NCBI RefSeq assembly: GCF_003663845.1
Contig: NZ_RCCA01000001.1
Coordinates: 4,402,001 to 4,466,000, forward strand
Direction of reading: 5' to 3'
DNA: 64,000 nt
Source of the DNA: Chryseobacterium sp. 7
GTDB lineage: Bacteria; Bacteroidota; Bacteroidia; Flavobacteriales; Weeksellaceae
The notes below the pieces were generated by a model. That model was not told where the DNA came from. It searched no databases and saw nothing but the letters and a program-made list of their open reading frames with translations. Below are positions 42,742 to 52,419 of the stretch, in pieces (positions within the stretch are counted from its first letter, which is position 1; the number at the start of each line of letters is the position of its first letter). Both the position numbers and the translations under genes were made by a program.

Positions 42742-43288
42742 TTTTCATCTTTTTTTGTTGTTGAAAGTAGATCTTTCTTAATTTTTCTTTTGCTCTGAAC
42801 AGCTGCGTCTTGCTGACAGCTACTGAAATCTGCAAAGTATCAGCAATCTCCTGATGAGAATATCCTTCCAGCACATACAGGTTAAAAACCATTCTGTACG
42901 CATCCGGAAGCTGATCCAAAAGCTCCTGCGCATTAAAATCACAATCTATTTCAAGCTCATGGATATCTTCGTGAAAAGATTGGTTAATCTCGTCCAGATA
43001 GAAAACTGTTTTATGACTTTTAATAAAGTTCAGGCACTCATTCACCACAATTCTTCTCGCCCAGCTATCCAGATTAGACTCTCCCCTGAAGCTTTCTATG
43101 TGCTTAAAAATCTTACAAAATGCTTTAATGAGACAATCTTCCGCCTGGTACAAATCACTTACATAGCTTTTGCTTACACTCAGGAATCTCTTGACATTCT
43201 GTTCATAGAAAAGTTTCTGTGCAGCCGGATCCTGTTTCTTCAGGAGGCTCAACAAATCATTCTTTTTATTTCCGAACAAAAGTTTCAT
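42722..43288 (-). CDS. ECF-type RNA polymerase sigma factor
   Basis: A 188-aa sigma-70 family factor of the extracytoplasmic type. Region 2 is seen in YVSDLYQAEDCLIKAFCKIF (-10 contact helix area), and region 4 in LPDAYRMVFNLYVLEGYSHQEIADTLQISVAVSKTQLFRAK with a helix-turn-helix. Regions 1.1 and 3 are absent, as in ECF factors. The following gene overlaps it by 20 bases and encodes a membrane protein likely to hold it inactive. The activating signal is not apparent. Confidence 0.92.
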   Translation of the reverse strand: MKLLFGNKKNDLLSLLKKQDPAAQKLFYEQNVKRFLSVSKSYVSDLYQAEDCLIKAFCKIFKHIESFRGESNLDSWARRIVVNECLNFIKSHKTVFYLDEINQSFHEDIHELEIDCDFNAQELLDQLPDAYRMVFNLYVLEGYSHQEIADTLQISVAVSKTQLFRAKEKLRKIYFQQQKKMKNENVYR

Positions 43289-43374
43289 GCTTATACTGTT
43301 TCTATACTAAAGACAATCAAAACAACAAAAGGTTACAACATTTAAAAAAAAGTTCTATTATTTAATAAAATAAG

Positions 43375-43400
43375 AAGGCTGTCTCATTCTAGGCAGCCTT
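43375..43400 (-). terminator. terminator of the DyP operon
   Basis: Stem AAGGCTGTCT (43375-43384) and AGGCAGCCTT (43391-43400), one mismatch, 6-base loop, weak T-rich tail on the minus strand. Confidence 0.55.
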
Positions 43401-43404
43401 GCAT

Positions 43405-44343
43405 TTATCCTGAGAATTCATCAAGCATATTTCTGGTAGGAACAAAGAAAAGCGTTCCTGTAACCGCTGTACTGAAATCTAAAATTCTGTCATAATTTCC
43501 CGGCGGATCACCTATAAACATATTAGTCAACATCTTATTTGTCGTCGTAAATGTACTTGCATAAGCAATAAAATAAGTTCCAAATTCATTAGAAGAAGGG
43601 CTTCCAAAGGGCATATTATCTCTTACGATTTTCAATTCCTCTCCATTCTCACCTTCGATGTTGGCTAATGCGATATGAGAGTTTGAAGGTTTTACATCAT
43701 CAGACATTTCAATATCATTTTCCTTAGATCTTCCAATGACTTTTTCCTGATCTTCTGTGGAAAGGCTTCTCCAAGCAGCCATATTGTGAAGGTATTTCTG
43801 AACAAAAAGGTAACTTCCGCCTTTGTACTGAAGATCTTCATCACCAATTTTAGCAAAATAATCGCGGTCTTCACCATGAGGATTTTCCGTTCCGTCTACA
43901 AACCCGAGAATAGAACGTGCGTCCCAATATTTAAATCCGTGAATCTCCAGAATACTTTCGGCAACAGTATTTAAGAGATTGGATATTTCCATTCCCATAT
44001 CAAAAATAAGGCTTTTATTGTCTGCTCTTAAGTGAAAATGAAGATCTCCCGGCGTAGATACAGCAGTATGCTTCACTCCTTTTATCTCTTGAAAAGTGAC
44101 TAATTCCTTTGGAGCAGGTGTAGGAAGTTCCAGCTTTTTCCATGCTTCAGCACCTATTCCCATTACACAGCTTACTCTGCTGTCCGGAAAACGGTTAAAA
44201 GCTGAGTTATTAAGATTTAATACCAGGGCACACAATTTTTGAAAAACATCTTTTAGCTGCGGGCTGTCATGAAGTTTCCAAACCATGAAAATGGTATTGC
44301 TGTTCGGATAGTCTGTTACATTCTGCGATTCTATCGTATTCAT
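43405..44343 (-). CDS. Dyp-type haem peroxidase
   Basis: Dye-decolourising peroxidase using H2O2, cytosolic here as no signal peptide is seen. The 312-aa protein has the family motif GFVDGTENP at residues 147-155 (distal Asp150), the proximal His in NSHIALANIE (His223) and the distal Arg in VRDNMPFGSP (Arg241), so all three key residues are present. It resembles the bacterial YfeX-like subclass. It is 20 bases downstream of an ABC exporter ATPase gene; no encapsulin gene is near. Confidence 0.93.
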   Translation of the reverse strand: MNTIESQNVTDYPNSNTIFMVWKLHDSPQLKDVFQKLCALVLNLNNSAFNRFPDSRVSCVMGIGAEAWKKLELPTPAPKELVTFQEIKGVKHTAVSTPGDLHFHLRADNKSLIFDMGMEISNLLNTVAESILEIHGFKYWDARSILGFVDGTENPHGEDRDYFAKIGDEDLQYKGGSYLFVQKYLHNMAAWRSLSTEDQEKVIGRSKENDIEMSDDVKPSNSHIALANIEGENGEELKIVRDNMPFGSPSSNEFGTYFIAYASTFTTTNKMLTNMFIGDPPGNYDRILDFSTAVTGTLFFVPTRNMLDEFSG

Positions 44344-44363
44344 TTACGTTTTATTTTAACGTA

Positions 44364-45080
44364 TTAAATATCTGAAATTGAAACCTGATCTGCAAAATAT
44401 TGCTCCAATTCTTTCAATGTTTCCGGATTGGTTTGGATGTCTTTTACCAAAAGACCTTTATTTACCACCACAATTCTGTTACAGACTTCTGTGGTGTGGG
44501 AAAGATCATGACTGGATATCAGAAAGGTAACACCATCCTGCTTTGACAATTCTTTGATTAAGTTTTTGAGTTTAATCTGTGTAGACGGATCCAGATTGGC
44601 AAAAGGTTCATCCAAAATAATAATCTCAGGGTTTCCGATGATGGCACCTACAATTCCTACTTTTTTCTGATTTCCTTTCGAAAGATCGCGGATATACTTT
44701 CCTGATTTTAGGATCTCTCCGTTAAAAAGATCATGAAAAGGTTTCAGGAATTCGTCTACAGAAGCTTTATTCTGACCTCTCAACTCTCCGATAAAGTAAA
44801 AATATTCTTCCGGAGTGAGATAGCCAATGAGAAAAGTATCGTCAACAAAAGCAGAAACCTTGTTTTTCCAGGCTTCAGATTCATTGACTTTAATTCCGTC
44901 TATGCTTACAGATCCTGTAGTGGCCTGAATCAAATCCAGCATCAGGCTGAAAAGAGTTGTTTTTCCGGCTCCGTTGTTCCCAACAAGCCCGAATGTTTCT
45001 CCGTTTGGAATTTCAAGATGTTCAATATTAAGAACGATTGCTGTTCCGTATGTTTTGGATAAATTTTGTATGTTGATCAT
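44364..45080 (-). CDS. ABC transporter ATP-binding protein
   Basis: A 238-aa ABC ATPase: Walker A GNNGAGKTT (about residues 34-42), signature LSKGNQKKVGIVGA (variant LSxGx) and Walker B EIIILDEPFANLDP. It has no membrane part and works with the DUF5687-type permease encoded 3 bases upstream. The GNNGAGKT form and the size fit an exporter subgroup. Substrate unknown. Confidence 0.9.
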   Translation of the reverse strand: MINIQNLSKTYGTAIVLNIEHLEIPNGETFGLVGNNGAGKTTLFSLMLDLIQATTGSVSIDGIKVNESEAWKNKVSAFVDDTFLIGYLTPEEYFYFIGELRGQNKASVDEFLKPFHDLFNGEILKSGKYIRDLSKGNQKKVGIVGAIIGNPEIIILDEPFANLDPSTQIKLKNLIKELSKQDGVTFLISSHDLSHTTEVCNRIVVVNKGLLVKDIQTNPETLKELEQYFADQVSISDI

Positions 45081-45083
45081 GGC

Positions 45084-46550
45084 TTAATCTTTATTTTTAA
45101 AGGCATCCAGTGTGCTGTATTTTTCTTTTTTATAGTGTTTCACAATGATATCGAAGATCTTTTCTCTCATAAAAAACCCGATAATCCCAATAATAGCAAT
45201 ACTTATCACTCCTCCGGTAATTCCTGTGAAATATTTTGCCAAAGCAAATACGCCCATTGGAAGAAGCATTTTTGGAATTAATAGAAGCATTGCGATCATA
45301 TTAAAGCTTCCTTTCTGTCCCAGTCTTTTCTCTTTTGAATTCAGATCAATCTGGGTTTTGTTGAAGGCTCCTGACCACAAGGTAAATTGAGAATTCACCC
45401 CAATATTGTACAACCCCGCTGCAAAAAACGTGATATAAACCTCCCAGCCAAAATACATATAGCAAAGCGCTGCAATGATGGACACACCGGTTACGATGTT
45501 CATCAGCCACCATTTTGCTTTTAAATATTCTTTGTAGGGAACATTCAGAGTCATCATTAGAGGATAATAGGAGCTGTCAAACGCCGGTACTCTTTGGCCA
45601 AAAAGAAACTGAAAACCTCCTGTTACAAATAATCCCATAAACATCATCATTGCCGGAGTTTTGTAAATTGAAGAAGTAAACATCAGCAGTCCATAGAAAA
45701 GAAACATAAAACTGCCAAGCAAAATACCTTTGGTCACTTTATTACGCCTCAGCAGCTTAACATCGTTATTGATGAATGTTCCAACGACACCGTATTTATT
45801 CAGGAAGGCAATATTTTCTGTTTTTCCGATAGTTTTCTTCGCTTCAAGACCTTGATCCAGGTAAAATTCTTTACGCAGATAACGGAAGCAAATCCACCAT
45901 AATACCACAAACAGGGCAACAGGAATCAACGCAAAGTAGGGTTTTTCATAGAAGCTGAAGAAAACTGACTCTGAATAAGACAGAACCGGAATAATCTTAT
46001 AATATCCTAAACTTCCTATGATTACAAAAAAGATTCCTATGATAATGGCTAAAGTCTCTTTTCCGTTGAAGAAAATATTGATGAAATTATTCAGATACAA
46101 TAATGCAATGACTCCAATAAGCCATACCAATATTCCTGCAACGCTATAACCATTGAATAAGGCAATCAGTGAAAATGTAATAAAAAATAAGGAACTCAGC
46201 CAGCTGAATGCAGAAAGAAAGGTTTTGCCCAGCATATAATTAACCAATGTATTCTTCCGGATATTCATAGTAAGAAATGGCTTAATATTCTGTGTAGGAA
46301 CATCCTGCCATAGATATTTAATCACCAGATCTATAATCCAGGCCACAATCATGAATTTTGAAACCATCTTTAAAGGATTCTGATGCATTTCTTCCTGTAC
46401 GTAGAAAAAAGCAATAAAAGCTCCGCCTACGAGACATCCAATGAAATAAAGAATCCCAATAAACCTGAGGATTTTCATGGTGAGATTAATCCCTAAAGAT
46501 GTACCACGAAAAAAGCTTTTGATTTCAAGCCTAAGGAACTTTAGAAACAT
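45084..46550 (-). CDS. DUF5687-family ABC permease
   Basis: A 488-aa polytopic inner-membrane protein with about ten to twelve hydrophobic helices and no cytoplasmic ATPase domain. It matches the Bacteroidota DUF5687 family that pairs with stand-alone ABC ATPases. The basic N-terminus is FLKFLRLEIKSFFRGTS. The ATPase gene starts 3 bases after its stop. It may export a lipid, peptide or antibiotic; the substrate cannot be read. Confidence 0.82.
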   Translation of the reverse strand: MFLKFLRLEIKSFFRGTSLGINLTMKILRFIGILYFIGCLVGGAFIAFFYVQEEMHQNPLKMVSKFMIVAWIIDLVIKYLWQDVPTQNIKPFLTMNIRKNTLVNYMLGKTFLSAFSWLSSLFFITFSLIALFNGYSVAGILVWLIGVIALLYLNNFINIFFNGKETLAIIIGIFFVIIGSLGYYKIIPVLSYSESVFFSFYEKPYFALIPVALFVVLWWICFRYLRKEFYLDQGLEAKKTIGKTENIAFLNKYGVVGTFINNDVKLLRRNKVTKGILLGSFMFLFYGLLMFTSSIYKTPAMMMFMGLFVTGGFQFLFGQRVPAFDSSYYPLMMTLNVPYKEYLKAKWWLMNIVTGVSIIAALCYMYFGWEVYITFFAAGLYNIGVNSQFTLWSGAFNKTQIDLNSKEKRLGQKGSFNMIAMLLLIPKMLLPMGVFALAKYFTGITGGVISIAIIGIIGFFMREKIFDIIVKHYKKEKYSTLDAFKNKD

Positions 46551-46625
46551 ATTTTAGTTTTTATACATTAGTAAATATAATGTAAAATATGTTACAAGTT
46601 TTTAAGGAAAAATGTATTTAAGTAA

Positions 46626-48275
46626 TTATCCGATAAGCTCTTTTGCCTGTGCTAAAGCCGCTTCAGTAATTTTGCTTCCGGAAAGCAGCTGGGCAATTTC
46701 GTTTAGCTTTTCTTCATTGTTTAAAGGAATAATGGTAGATTGTGTTCTTCCGGCAATATCCTGCTTCACTACTTTGTAATTGTCATTTCCTTTGGCAGCT
46801 ACCTGTGCAAGGTGGGAGATAACAATCAGCTGCATGTCTTCCGACATTTCTCTCATCAGATTACCGATCTCTTCGGCTACTTTTCCTGAAACTCCGGTAT
46901 CAATTTCATCCAGAATAAGAGTTGGGAGTTCATCACTTTCTGCAATAATTTTCTTTACAGCAAGCATTACTCTAGATCTTTCACCTCCCGAAATAGCAGT
47001 CTGGATCGGCTTCAAAGGAAAACCGGAATTCGCCTGAAACAACAACTGAATATTTTCTTTTCCAAACTGATTGAATTCTTCAGCATCCTGCAATTCGATA
47101 TCTACTTTTGCTTTTTCCAGCCCCAGTTTTTTAAGAAGACTTTCTGCTTTTTTAATGAAAACAGAAATGTTTTTGTGCCTGTTTTTGGAAAGCTTTCCGG
47201 CAAGGCTCTGAAGTGTTTTTTCTTTTTGAGAAATATTTTCTTCTGTTTCTTCAATCTGTCCTTCTAAGTCAGAAGCTCCTTTCTGATCTCCTGCCAGCTG
47301 ATTTCTGATCTCAATCAGTTCATTAAGATCTGAAACGTTATGCTTAAGGAATAAGGCGTTAATTTTATTATTAAGATCGGTAAGATAGACCAGATTTTCC
47401 GGATTAATTTCAACTCTTTCTGCTTCATGTTCCAGCTCGGAAATGATGTCTTTAAGTTCTACAAAAGAGGTTTCAAGCCTTTCATCAAGCTCTGCGAAAC
47501 TAGTGGATACCTCAGAAATTTTTGAAAGCTTGTTGGTGGCTTCATGAAAGAAAGACAAAATTCCTATTTCTTCCTGATGGAATCTGGATAAGATCTGCCC
47601 TACATTTTCAGAAATCATTCCTGCATTTTCCTGAATGGAAAGCTGATTCTGTACATCTTCATAATCTACATCATCCAGCTTAAGCTCTTCCAGTTCGTTA
47701 AGCAGAAATTCTTTGTAATCGCTTTCTTTATTTGATTCTGAAAGCTGAGTTTTGAGTTTTTTCAATAGCAATTTAAGATTCTGAAAATCAGAAAACTCAT
47801 GCTGATACTCTTCAATGATCTTTTTATTTTCAGAAAGCCCGTCTATGATTTTAAACTGGTATTCTGAGGTAAAAAGATTGGATGTTTCAAATTGGGAATG
47901 AATATCAATTAATTGTGAGGAAAGCTCCTTAAGAATATCCAGCGTTACCGGAACATCATTGATGAAGGCACGGGATTTTCCTGATGGAAGGATTTCTCTT
48001 CTGATAATGGTCTGATGCTCATAGTCCAGATCATTTTCGATAAAGAATTTTTTAAATTGATTATTAAGTGAAAACTCGGTTTCCACTACACTTTTCTCTT
48101 CCGTTTTGGCAATAGATTTTACATCAGCTCTTTCCCCTAAAATAAGACGAAGAGCACCCAAGATAATAGATTTACCTGCTCCTGTTTCACCGGTAATCAC
48201 CTGTAAACCATTTTTCAGTGATACTTCAAGGGTATCAATCAGGGCAAAGTTTTTAATGTAAATTCTCGAAAGCAT
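46626..48275 (-). CDS. recN: DNA repair protein RecN
   Basis: SMC-like ATPase acting in recombinational repair of double-strand breaks. The 549-aa protein has an N-terminal Walker A (GETGAGKS, about 30-37), a long coiled-coil centre (about 160-360), a C-terminal ABC signature in AISGGERSRVMLAVKK, and Walker B TLILDEIDTGVSG. It is the last member of the conserved bamD-rpoZ-coaBC-DUF4835-recN order, here interrupted by an opposite-strand gene. Confidence 0.95.
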   Translation of the reverse strand: MLSRIYIKNFALIDTLEVSLKNGLQVITGETGAGKSIILGALRLILGERADVKSIAKTEEKSVVETEFSLNNQFKKFFIENDLDYEHQTIIRREILPSGKSRAFINDVPVTLDILKELSSQLIDIHSQFETSNLFTSEYQFKIIDGLSENKKIIEEYQHEFSDFQNLKLLLKKLKTQLSESNKESDYKEFLLNELEELKLDDVDYEDVQNQLSIQENAGMISENVGQILSRFHQEEIGILSFFHEATNKLSKISEVSTSFAELDERLETSFVELKDIISELEHEAERVEINPENLVYLTDLNNKINALFLKHNVSDLNELIEIRNQLAGDQKGASDLEGQIEETEENISQKEKTLQSLAGKLSKNRHKNISVFIKKAESLLKKLGLEKAKVDIELQDAEEFNQFGKENIQLLFQANSGFPLKPIQTAISGGERSRVMLAVKKIIAESDELPTLILDEIDTGVSGKVAEEIGNLMREMSEDMQLIVISHLAQVAAKGNDNYKVVKQDIAGRTQSTIIPLNNEEKLNEIAQLLSGSKITEAALAQAKELIG

Positions 48276-48391
48276 TGATAATCTGGGTTATGATCCAATT
48301 TGAATTTGAACTGTAAAAATAAGTTTTTTTTAATTGAAGTAAGAAAATGTTTTTTGAATACTTTTTAATATTCAGACTCATTCACGGATTT

Positions 48392-49297
48392 TTATACTTT
48401 CCATTTATTCCACTTATTATCAATATTTTTCGGCGAAAGAATGATCATTGTCTGTTTAAGATCATTAAGGATCAAACCTCCGTTATTTCCGGAATTGAAA
48501 ATATTGAAGATCTCATCACTTTTGGTATCCATAAACAGGTTAAAGAAAAATGCCTGCTGAAAACTGTTTTCGTACATTTTCAATTGCATCAGGGCATCAA
48601 AAATTACTTTTTTCCCTGCAGTCTGATCCTGGTTGAAAAGATTATCCAATCCTGCTCTGTGGTAAGTATAAATGGTAGAACGTAACTGGTTCCAGTTGGG
48701 GTTCATGATCTCGTTAATCAAAATAGAACGGCTTCTTGGCTCATTGATGGTATTCCAGCCTTCGTAGTTTCTGTTTTGGGAGTTTTGTGCAATCTGCTGT
48801 GCTTTTGCAAACCATTGTGAACCGCCCATAGACTGAAAGCTGTCTCCATCCAATCCTAAAATAACATAAATGTAAAAGCTGACTACATCTGTTAAATTTT
48901 TGCCTGAAAACTGTCTTTCATTGAATATAAGACTTTCATTTTCAACATATTCAAAAGCAAATCTCTGATCCTGAAGATTCAGTAAAGGGGATTCATACGT
49001 TGTATTATAAACAGGACGCATTGCCTGAACAACAATAGATCCTTTAAATTTATTGCCATCTCTTTCTGAAATAACAACGGAAAAACCACATTTTATTTTT
49101 TCAAAGTTCTGAAGTTTTTTCCCCGTCCAACTGGTATTGTTGATAAAGTCCCTAAGACTCTTTTCTAATGACTTATATGCCTGCTGGTTACTCCCGCCAA
49201 GCTGCTGGGCATTTACCTGAACTGTTGCCAACAGCTCCTGAGAAAAACTTTGGGTATATATAAAAAGCAGAAAAAATAAGCTTATAATTCTTTTCAT
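48392..49297 (-). CDS. DUF4835 exported protein
   Basis: A 301-aa secreted or periplasmic protein with a signal peptide (MKRIISLFFLLFIYTQSFSQ). It matches the DUF4835 family of Flavobacteriia, which sits with recN and coaBC. The body begins ELLATVQVNAQQLGGSNQQAYKSLEKSLRDFINNTSWTG and has a helix-rich C-terminal half. No catalytic motif is visible. It is 116 bases upstream of recN and is separated from coaBC by a 922-aa gene on the other strand. Confidence 0.82.
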   Translation of the reverse strand: MKRIISLFFLLFIYTQSFSQELLATVQVNAQQLGGSNQQAYKSLEKSLRDFINNTSWTGKKLQNFEKIKCGFSVVISERDGNKFKGSIVVQAMRPVYNTTYESPLLNLQDQRFAFEYVENESLIFNERQFSGKNLTDVVSFYIYVILGLDGDSFQSMGGSQWFAKAQQIAQNSQNRNYEGWNTINEPRSRSILINEIMNPNWNQLRSTIYTYHRAGLDNLFNQDQTAGKKVIFDALMQLKMYENSFQQAFFFNLFMDTKSDEIFNIFNSGNNGGLILNDLKQTMIILSPKNIDNKWNKWKV

Positions 49298-49554
49298 TGT
49301 CTACTAAAAATTGAGAACGGAAATTTATTAAAATTATTCTTAGTATCCGCTACAAATCACAGGAATTAGTACAAACTCAAATAAATAAGTATCAATTAAA
49401 AACAAACCGGAGATGAAAACAGCAATTGTTATGTTTAAAGACAGCATAAAATTCATTATCAATAGACCTTAAGTAGTTTTGTAGGAATATTAATTTTTCT
49501 GAAATTTTCATTAATATATTTCTCAATTTCATATTTTTTCCTCAGTTTCGCTGC

Positions 49555-52323
49555 ATGAAAAAACTAATACCCACTTTATCCTTTTTTTTAATTGGTATAT
49601 TGGCAATAAGGGCTCAAACGCCTATAAATGCGACCTTAAAAGAAACCAACTTTTTCCCAGGCTCTGAACCCAGCGGGTTATTACAGGTAGGGAATAATCT
49701 GATATTTGCAGCCAATACCGGTTCCGGAATTGAACCACATAAGTATAATTTACAAACACAAACTGCCGAAATAGTTCAGAATATCAATGGAAGCTTTACA
49801 GACAGTATGCTCAAAAATGAATTCTACCAGATAGGTAATAAAGTTTGTTATTTTGCGTCTGATAATTCTAATCTTCAACTATGGTCTACAGATCTGGCTA
49901 CAAATTCGACTTCAAAAGTTAAAGATTTTAATACGTATTATCCATCCTCAAACACTATTGTTGCTAAAGTTTTAAATGGAAAGTTATATTTTATTTTCCA
50001 ACAAAATCTTTACATCAGTGATGGCACTGCAGCCGGAACATTTCAGGTAAGCAATATCTATAATGTAGGAACTTCTTTACAGGAAAATAACGGATATGTA
50101 TTTTTCTTCGGAACCAACAGTATATTTGGCAGAGAATTATGGAAAACAGACGGAACATTAGCCGGAACCACAATTGTGAAAGATATTATTCCTGGTCCTT
50201 ATTCTTCCATTACGTTTAGTGAGAAGCTGTATAGTTTTAATAATAAAATTGTATTTGCTGCCAGAGACAGTAATTTTAATGTAGGATTATGGAGTACGGA
50301 TGGTACTGATATCAATACTGAAAATTTTTCTTCTCTGAGCCCCAATGCTACGCTTTATGATTTTGATTTTAAAAATTATGACAATCTGCTTTTCAAAGTA
50401 AATGGAGATTTATGGAAAACGGATGGTACAGCATCAGGAACCACCGTAATATATAACAATATTCCCAACATTAATAAACTTACTTATTTTAAAAATAACA
50501 CTTACATTGATACCGATACGGGCATCTATTTTGTTGACCAGATCGATCAGGTCAATACTTTAGGTAATCCTTCCGGAGCTATTCTTCAAACGATTTCTCC
50601 CAGTAATAATGGAAACTATTTAGCATTAAAAGAATATAACAATACTGCTTCAAAAGTATACTTCTATGATGGAAGCAACCTATCACAATCCAATATTAAA
50701 TTTAACGGTGACAATAAGTTTATTGAATATCAGAATAAATTGGTGCTTTCCGGATATGTTGATTCTTATGTAGATTATTATACTACTTATAAAAACACTG
50801 AATTATTTTCCTATGATCCTTCCAGTCACATTTCAAAAGTTGAAAAAGATTTGATCTATTCCGGCCACGGTGCTCCTCGTTTTTATACGGAATTAAACGG
50901 AGAAGTTTATTTTCTGGCTCGCGATGGGTATTATTATCAGGTTTATAAGGTAGATTCCAATAACAACTTGATCAAGCTGAGTGATGATTTGCGTGAACCT
51001 TTTCCTGATAACTATGCAGACTATAATCCTGTAGCGGTTTCCGGAAATTATATTTATTTTCACAGTAATAAATTAGTACAAACCAATACTAACACAAATG
51101 CTATACAACAGATAACGCCTCCGTTAAATGAAAAAATCTATGGCACGTATTCTTTAAACAATGATAAAATTCTTGTCAAAACGTTTAATTTATCGGATAA
51201 TTATATGAGGATGTGGAGCCTGGATAACAATACGGCAAATTTTACTTTATTAGTAGAAAAAACTGTCAGCAATTTCCCCTCCTCTATCAACAATGTCGAT
51301 ATTGATTTTGCGAAAACCGATTCCGGCATCTATTTTAAAATGCTCAATAATACCACATCAGAAATCTGGAAATCAGATGGAACAGCAGCGGGTACCGTCA
51401 AAATTACAGATTTATACAATATATATGCCCTCAACAACTTTTTAAGCCCGGTTAATCATAAAGTATTCTTTTCCGACAGCCAAAATTTCGGTAATAATAC
51501 GACACTGTATTATATTGACGATACGACCAATCAGGTAAATCTTGTAAAGGACTCCTATTCTTATATAGACGGGAAATCATTTGTAAAAAACAATAAACTA
51601 TATTTCTTTTCCGCCACAAATAACGGATTTATTACAGCCTTGAATGTTACAGACGGAGCACTACAAAACACTCAGCTGGTTACACAGATTAATTCTGAAG
51701 GAGCATATGTCATGAAAAAATGTGGAAACTACGATTATTTTGTTGATTATCACCGACAAAAACTATTCAGAACGGATGGAACAGCTACAGGTTCTATTCT
51801 TGTGGCAACAGGAACTCAGGGATATTCAAACTTCAATTGCATCAATAATGAATTATATGGCATATCTTCTTTACAAAAGGTTTTCAAAACAGATGGAAGT
51901 TCCAATGGTTACCAGGAACTGAGCTTTGCAGCCAACAATCAGGTATTGCAGCAACCCAATTATCTTTGGATAAGAACCCTGTTTACCTATAATTCTAAAA
52001 TGTATTTTAGCGCCGATCTGTATAATACTTATGGTGAAGAGCTTTTCACTACGGGCCAGATAAGTACTTTAAACACTCACGAGGAAAATATTGCAGGCAA
52101 TGATAAAATAATAATATATCCAAACCCTGCAAGTACTGAGGTCAATATTAAATTAAGCAATCAGGAAAAGATTATAAAAGTGATGATATACGATGTAAAT
52201 GGCAGACAAATTTCAGCTCACAATACATCACTTATCAATGTTCAGAATATCCCTTCCGGCATCTACATCTTAGATATAGTGACCAATTTGAGAAAACATA
52301 CCACTAAATTGATAAAGAGATAA
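49555..52323 (+). CDS. large T9SS-secreted protein with ELWxTDGT repeats
   Basis: A 922-aa exported protein with signal MKKLIPTLSFFLIGILAIRA. The body carries recurrent blade-like motifs such as ISDGTAAGTF, RELWKTDGTLAGTTIV, GLWSTDGTD, DLWKTDGTASGTTV, EIWKSDGTAAGTV, LFRTDGTATGS and FKTDGSSNG. This pattern indicates a beta-propeller-like or repeat domain. The C-terminus is a T9SS sorting domain (IIYPNPASTEVNIKLSN, ending KLIKR). Low GC and its orientation against the conserved bamD-recN gene set suggest an insertion. Ligand or substrate not recognised. Confidence 0.85.
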   Translation: MKKLIPTLSFFLIGILAIRAQTPINATLKETNFFPGSEPSGLLQVGNNLIFAANTGSGIEPHKYNLQTQTAEIVQNINGSFTDSMLKNEFYQIGNKVCYFASDNSNLQLWSTDLATNSTSKVKDFNTYYPSSNTIVAKVLNGKLYFIFQQNLYISDGTAAGTFQVSNIYNVGTSLQENNGYVFFFGTNSIFGRELWKTDGTLAGTTIVKDIIPGPYSSITFSEKLYSFNNKIVFAARDSNFNVGLWSTDGTDINTENFSSLSPNATLYDFDFKNYDNLLFKVNGDLWKTDGTASGTTVIYNNIPNINKLTYFKNNTYIDTDTGIYFVDQIDQVNTLGNPSGAILQTISPSNNGNYLALKEYNNTASKVYFYDGSNLSQSNIKFNGDNKFIEYQNKLVLSGYVDSYVDYYTTYKNTELFSYDPSSHISKVEKDLIYSGHGAPRFYTELNGEVYFLARDGYYYQVYKVDSNNNLIKLSDDLREPFPDNYADYNPVAVSGNYIYFHSNKLVQTNTNTNAIQQITPPLNEKIYGTYSLNNDKILVKTFNLSDNYMRMWSLDNNTANFTLLVEKTVSNFPSSINNVDIDFAKTDSGIYFKMLNNTTSEIWKSDGTAAGTVKITDLYNIYALNNFLSPVNHKVFFSDSQNFGNNTTLYYIDDTTNQVNLVKDSYSYIDGKSFVKNNKLYFFSATNNGFITALNVTDGALQNTQLVTQINSEGAYVMKKCGNYDYFVDYHRQKLFRTDGTATGSILVATGTQGYSNFNCINNELYGISSLQKVFKTDGSSNGYQELSFAANNQVLQQPNYLWIRTLFTYNSKMYFSADLYNTYGEELFTTGQISTLNTHEENIAGNDKIIIYPNPASTEVNIKLSNQEKIIKVMIYDVNGRQISAHNTSLINVQNIPSGIYILDIVTNLRKHTTKLIKR

Positions 52324-52345
52324 TTTTTAGTATGCTATATAAAGA

Positions 52346-52380
52346 ATTCGGGCGGTTTAACAAAGTTAAACCGCCCGAAT
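52346..52380. terminator. long perfect hairpin between convergent genes
   Basis: ATTCGGGCGGTTTAAC (52346-52361), loop AAA, then GTTAAACCGCCCGAAT (52365-52380): 16 perfect pairs. It probably terminates both the T9SS gene and coaBC, although the T-tract is weak. Confidence 0.65.
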
Positions 52381-52419
52381 CTTATCTTATCGTTAATATT
52401 TATAGTAAATCTATAATGA

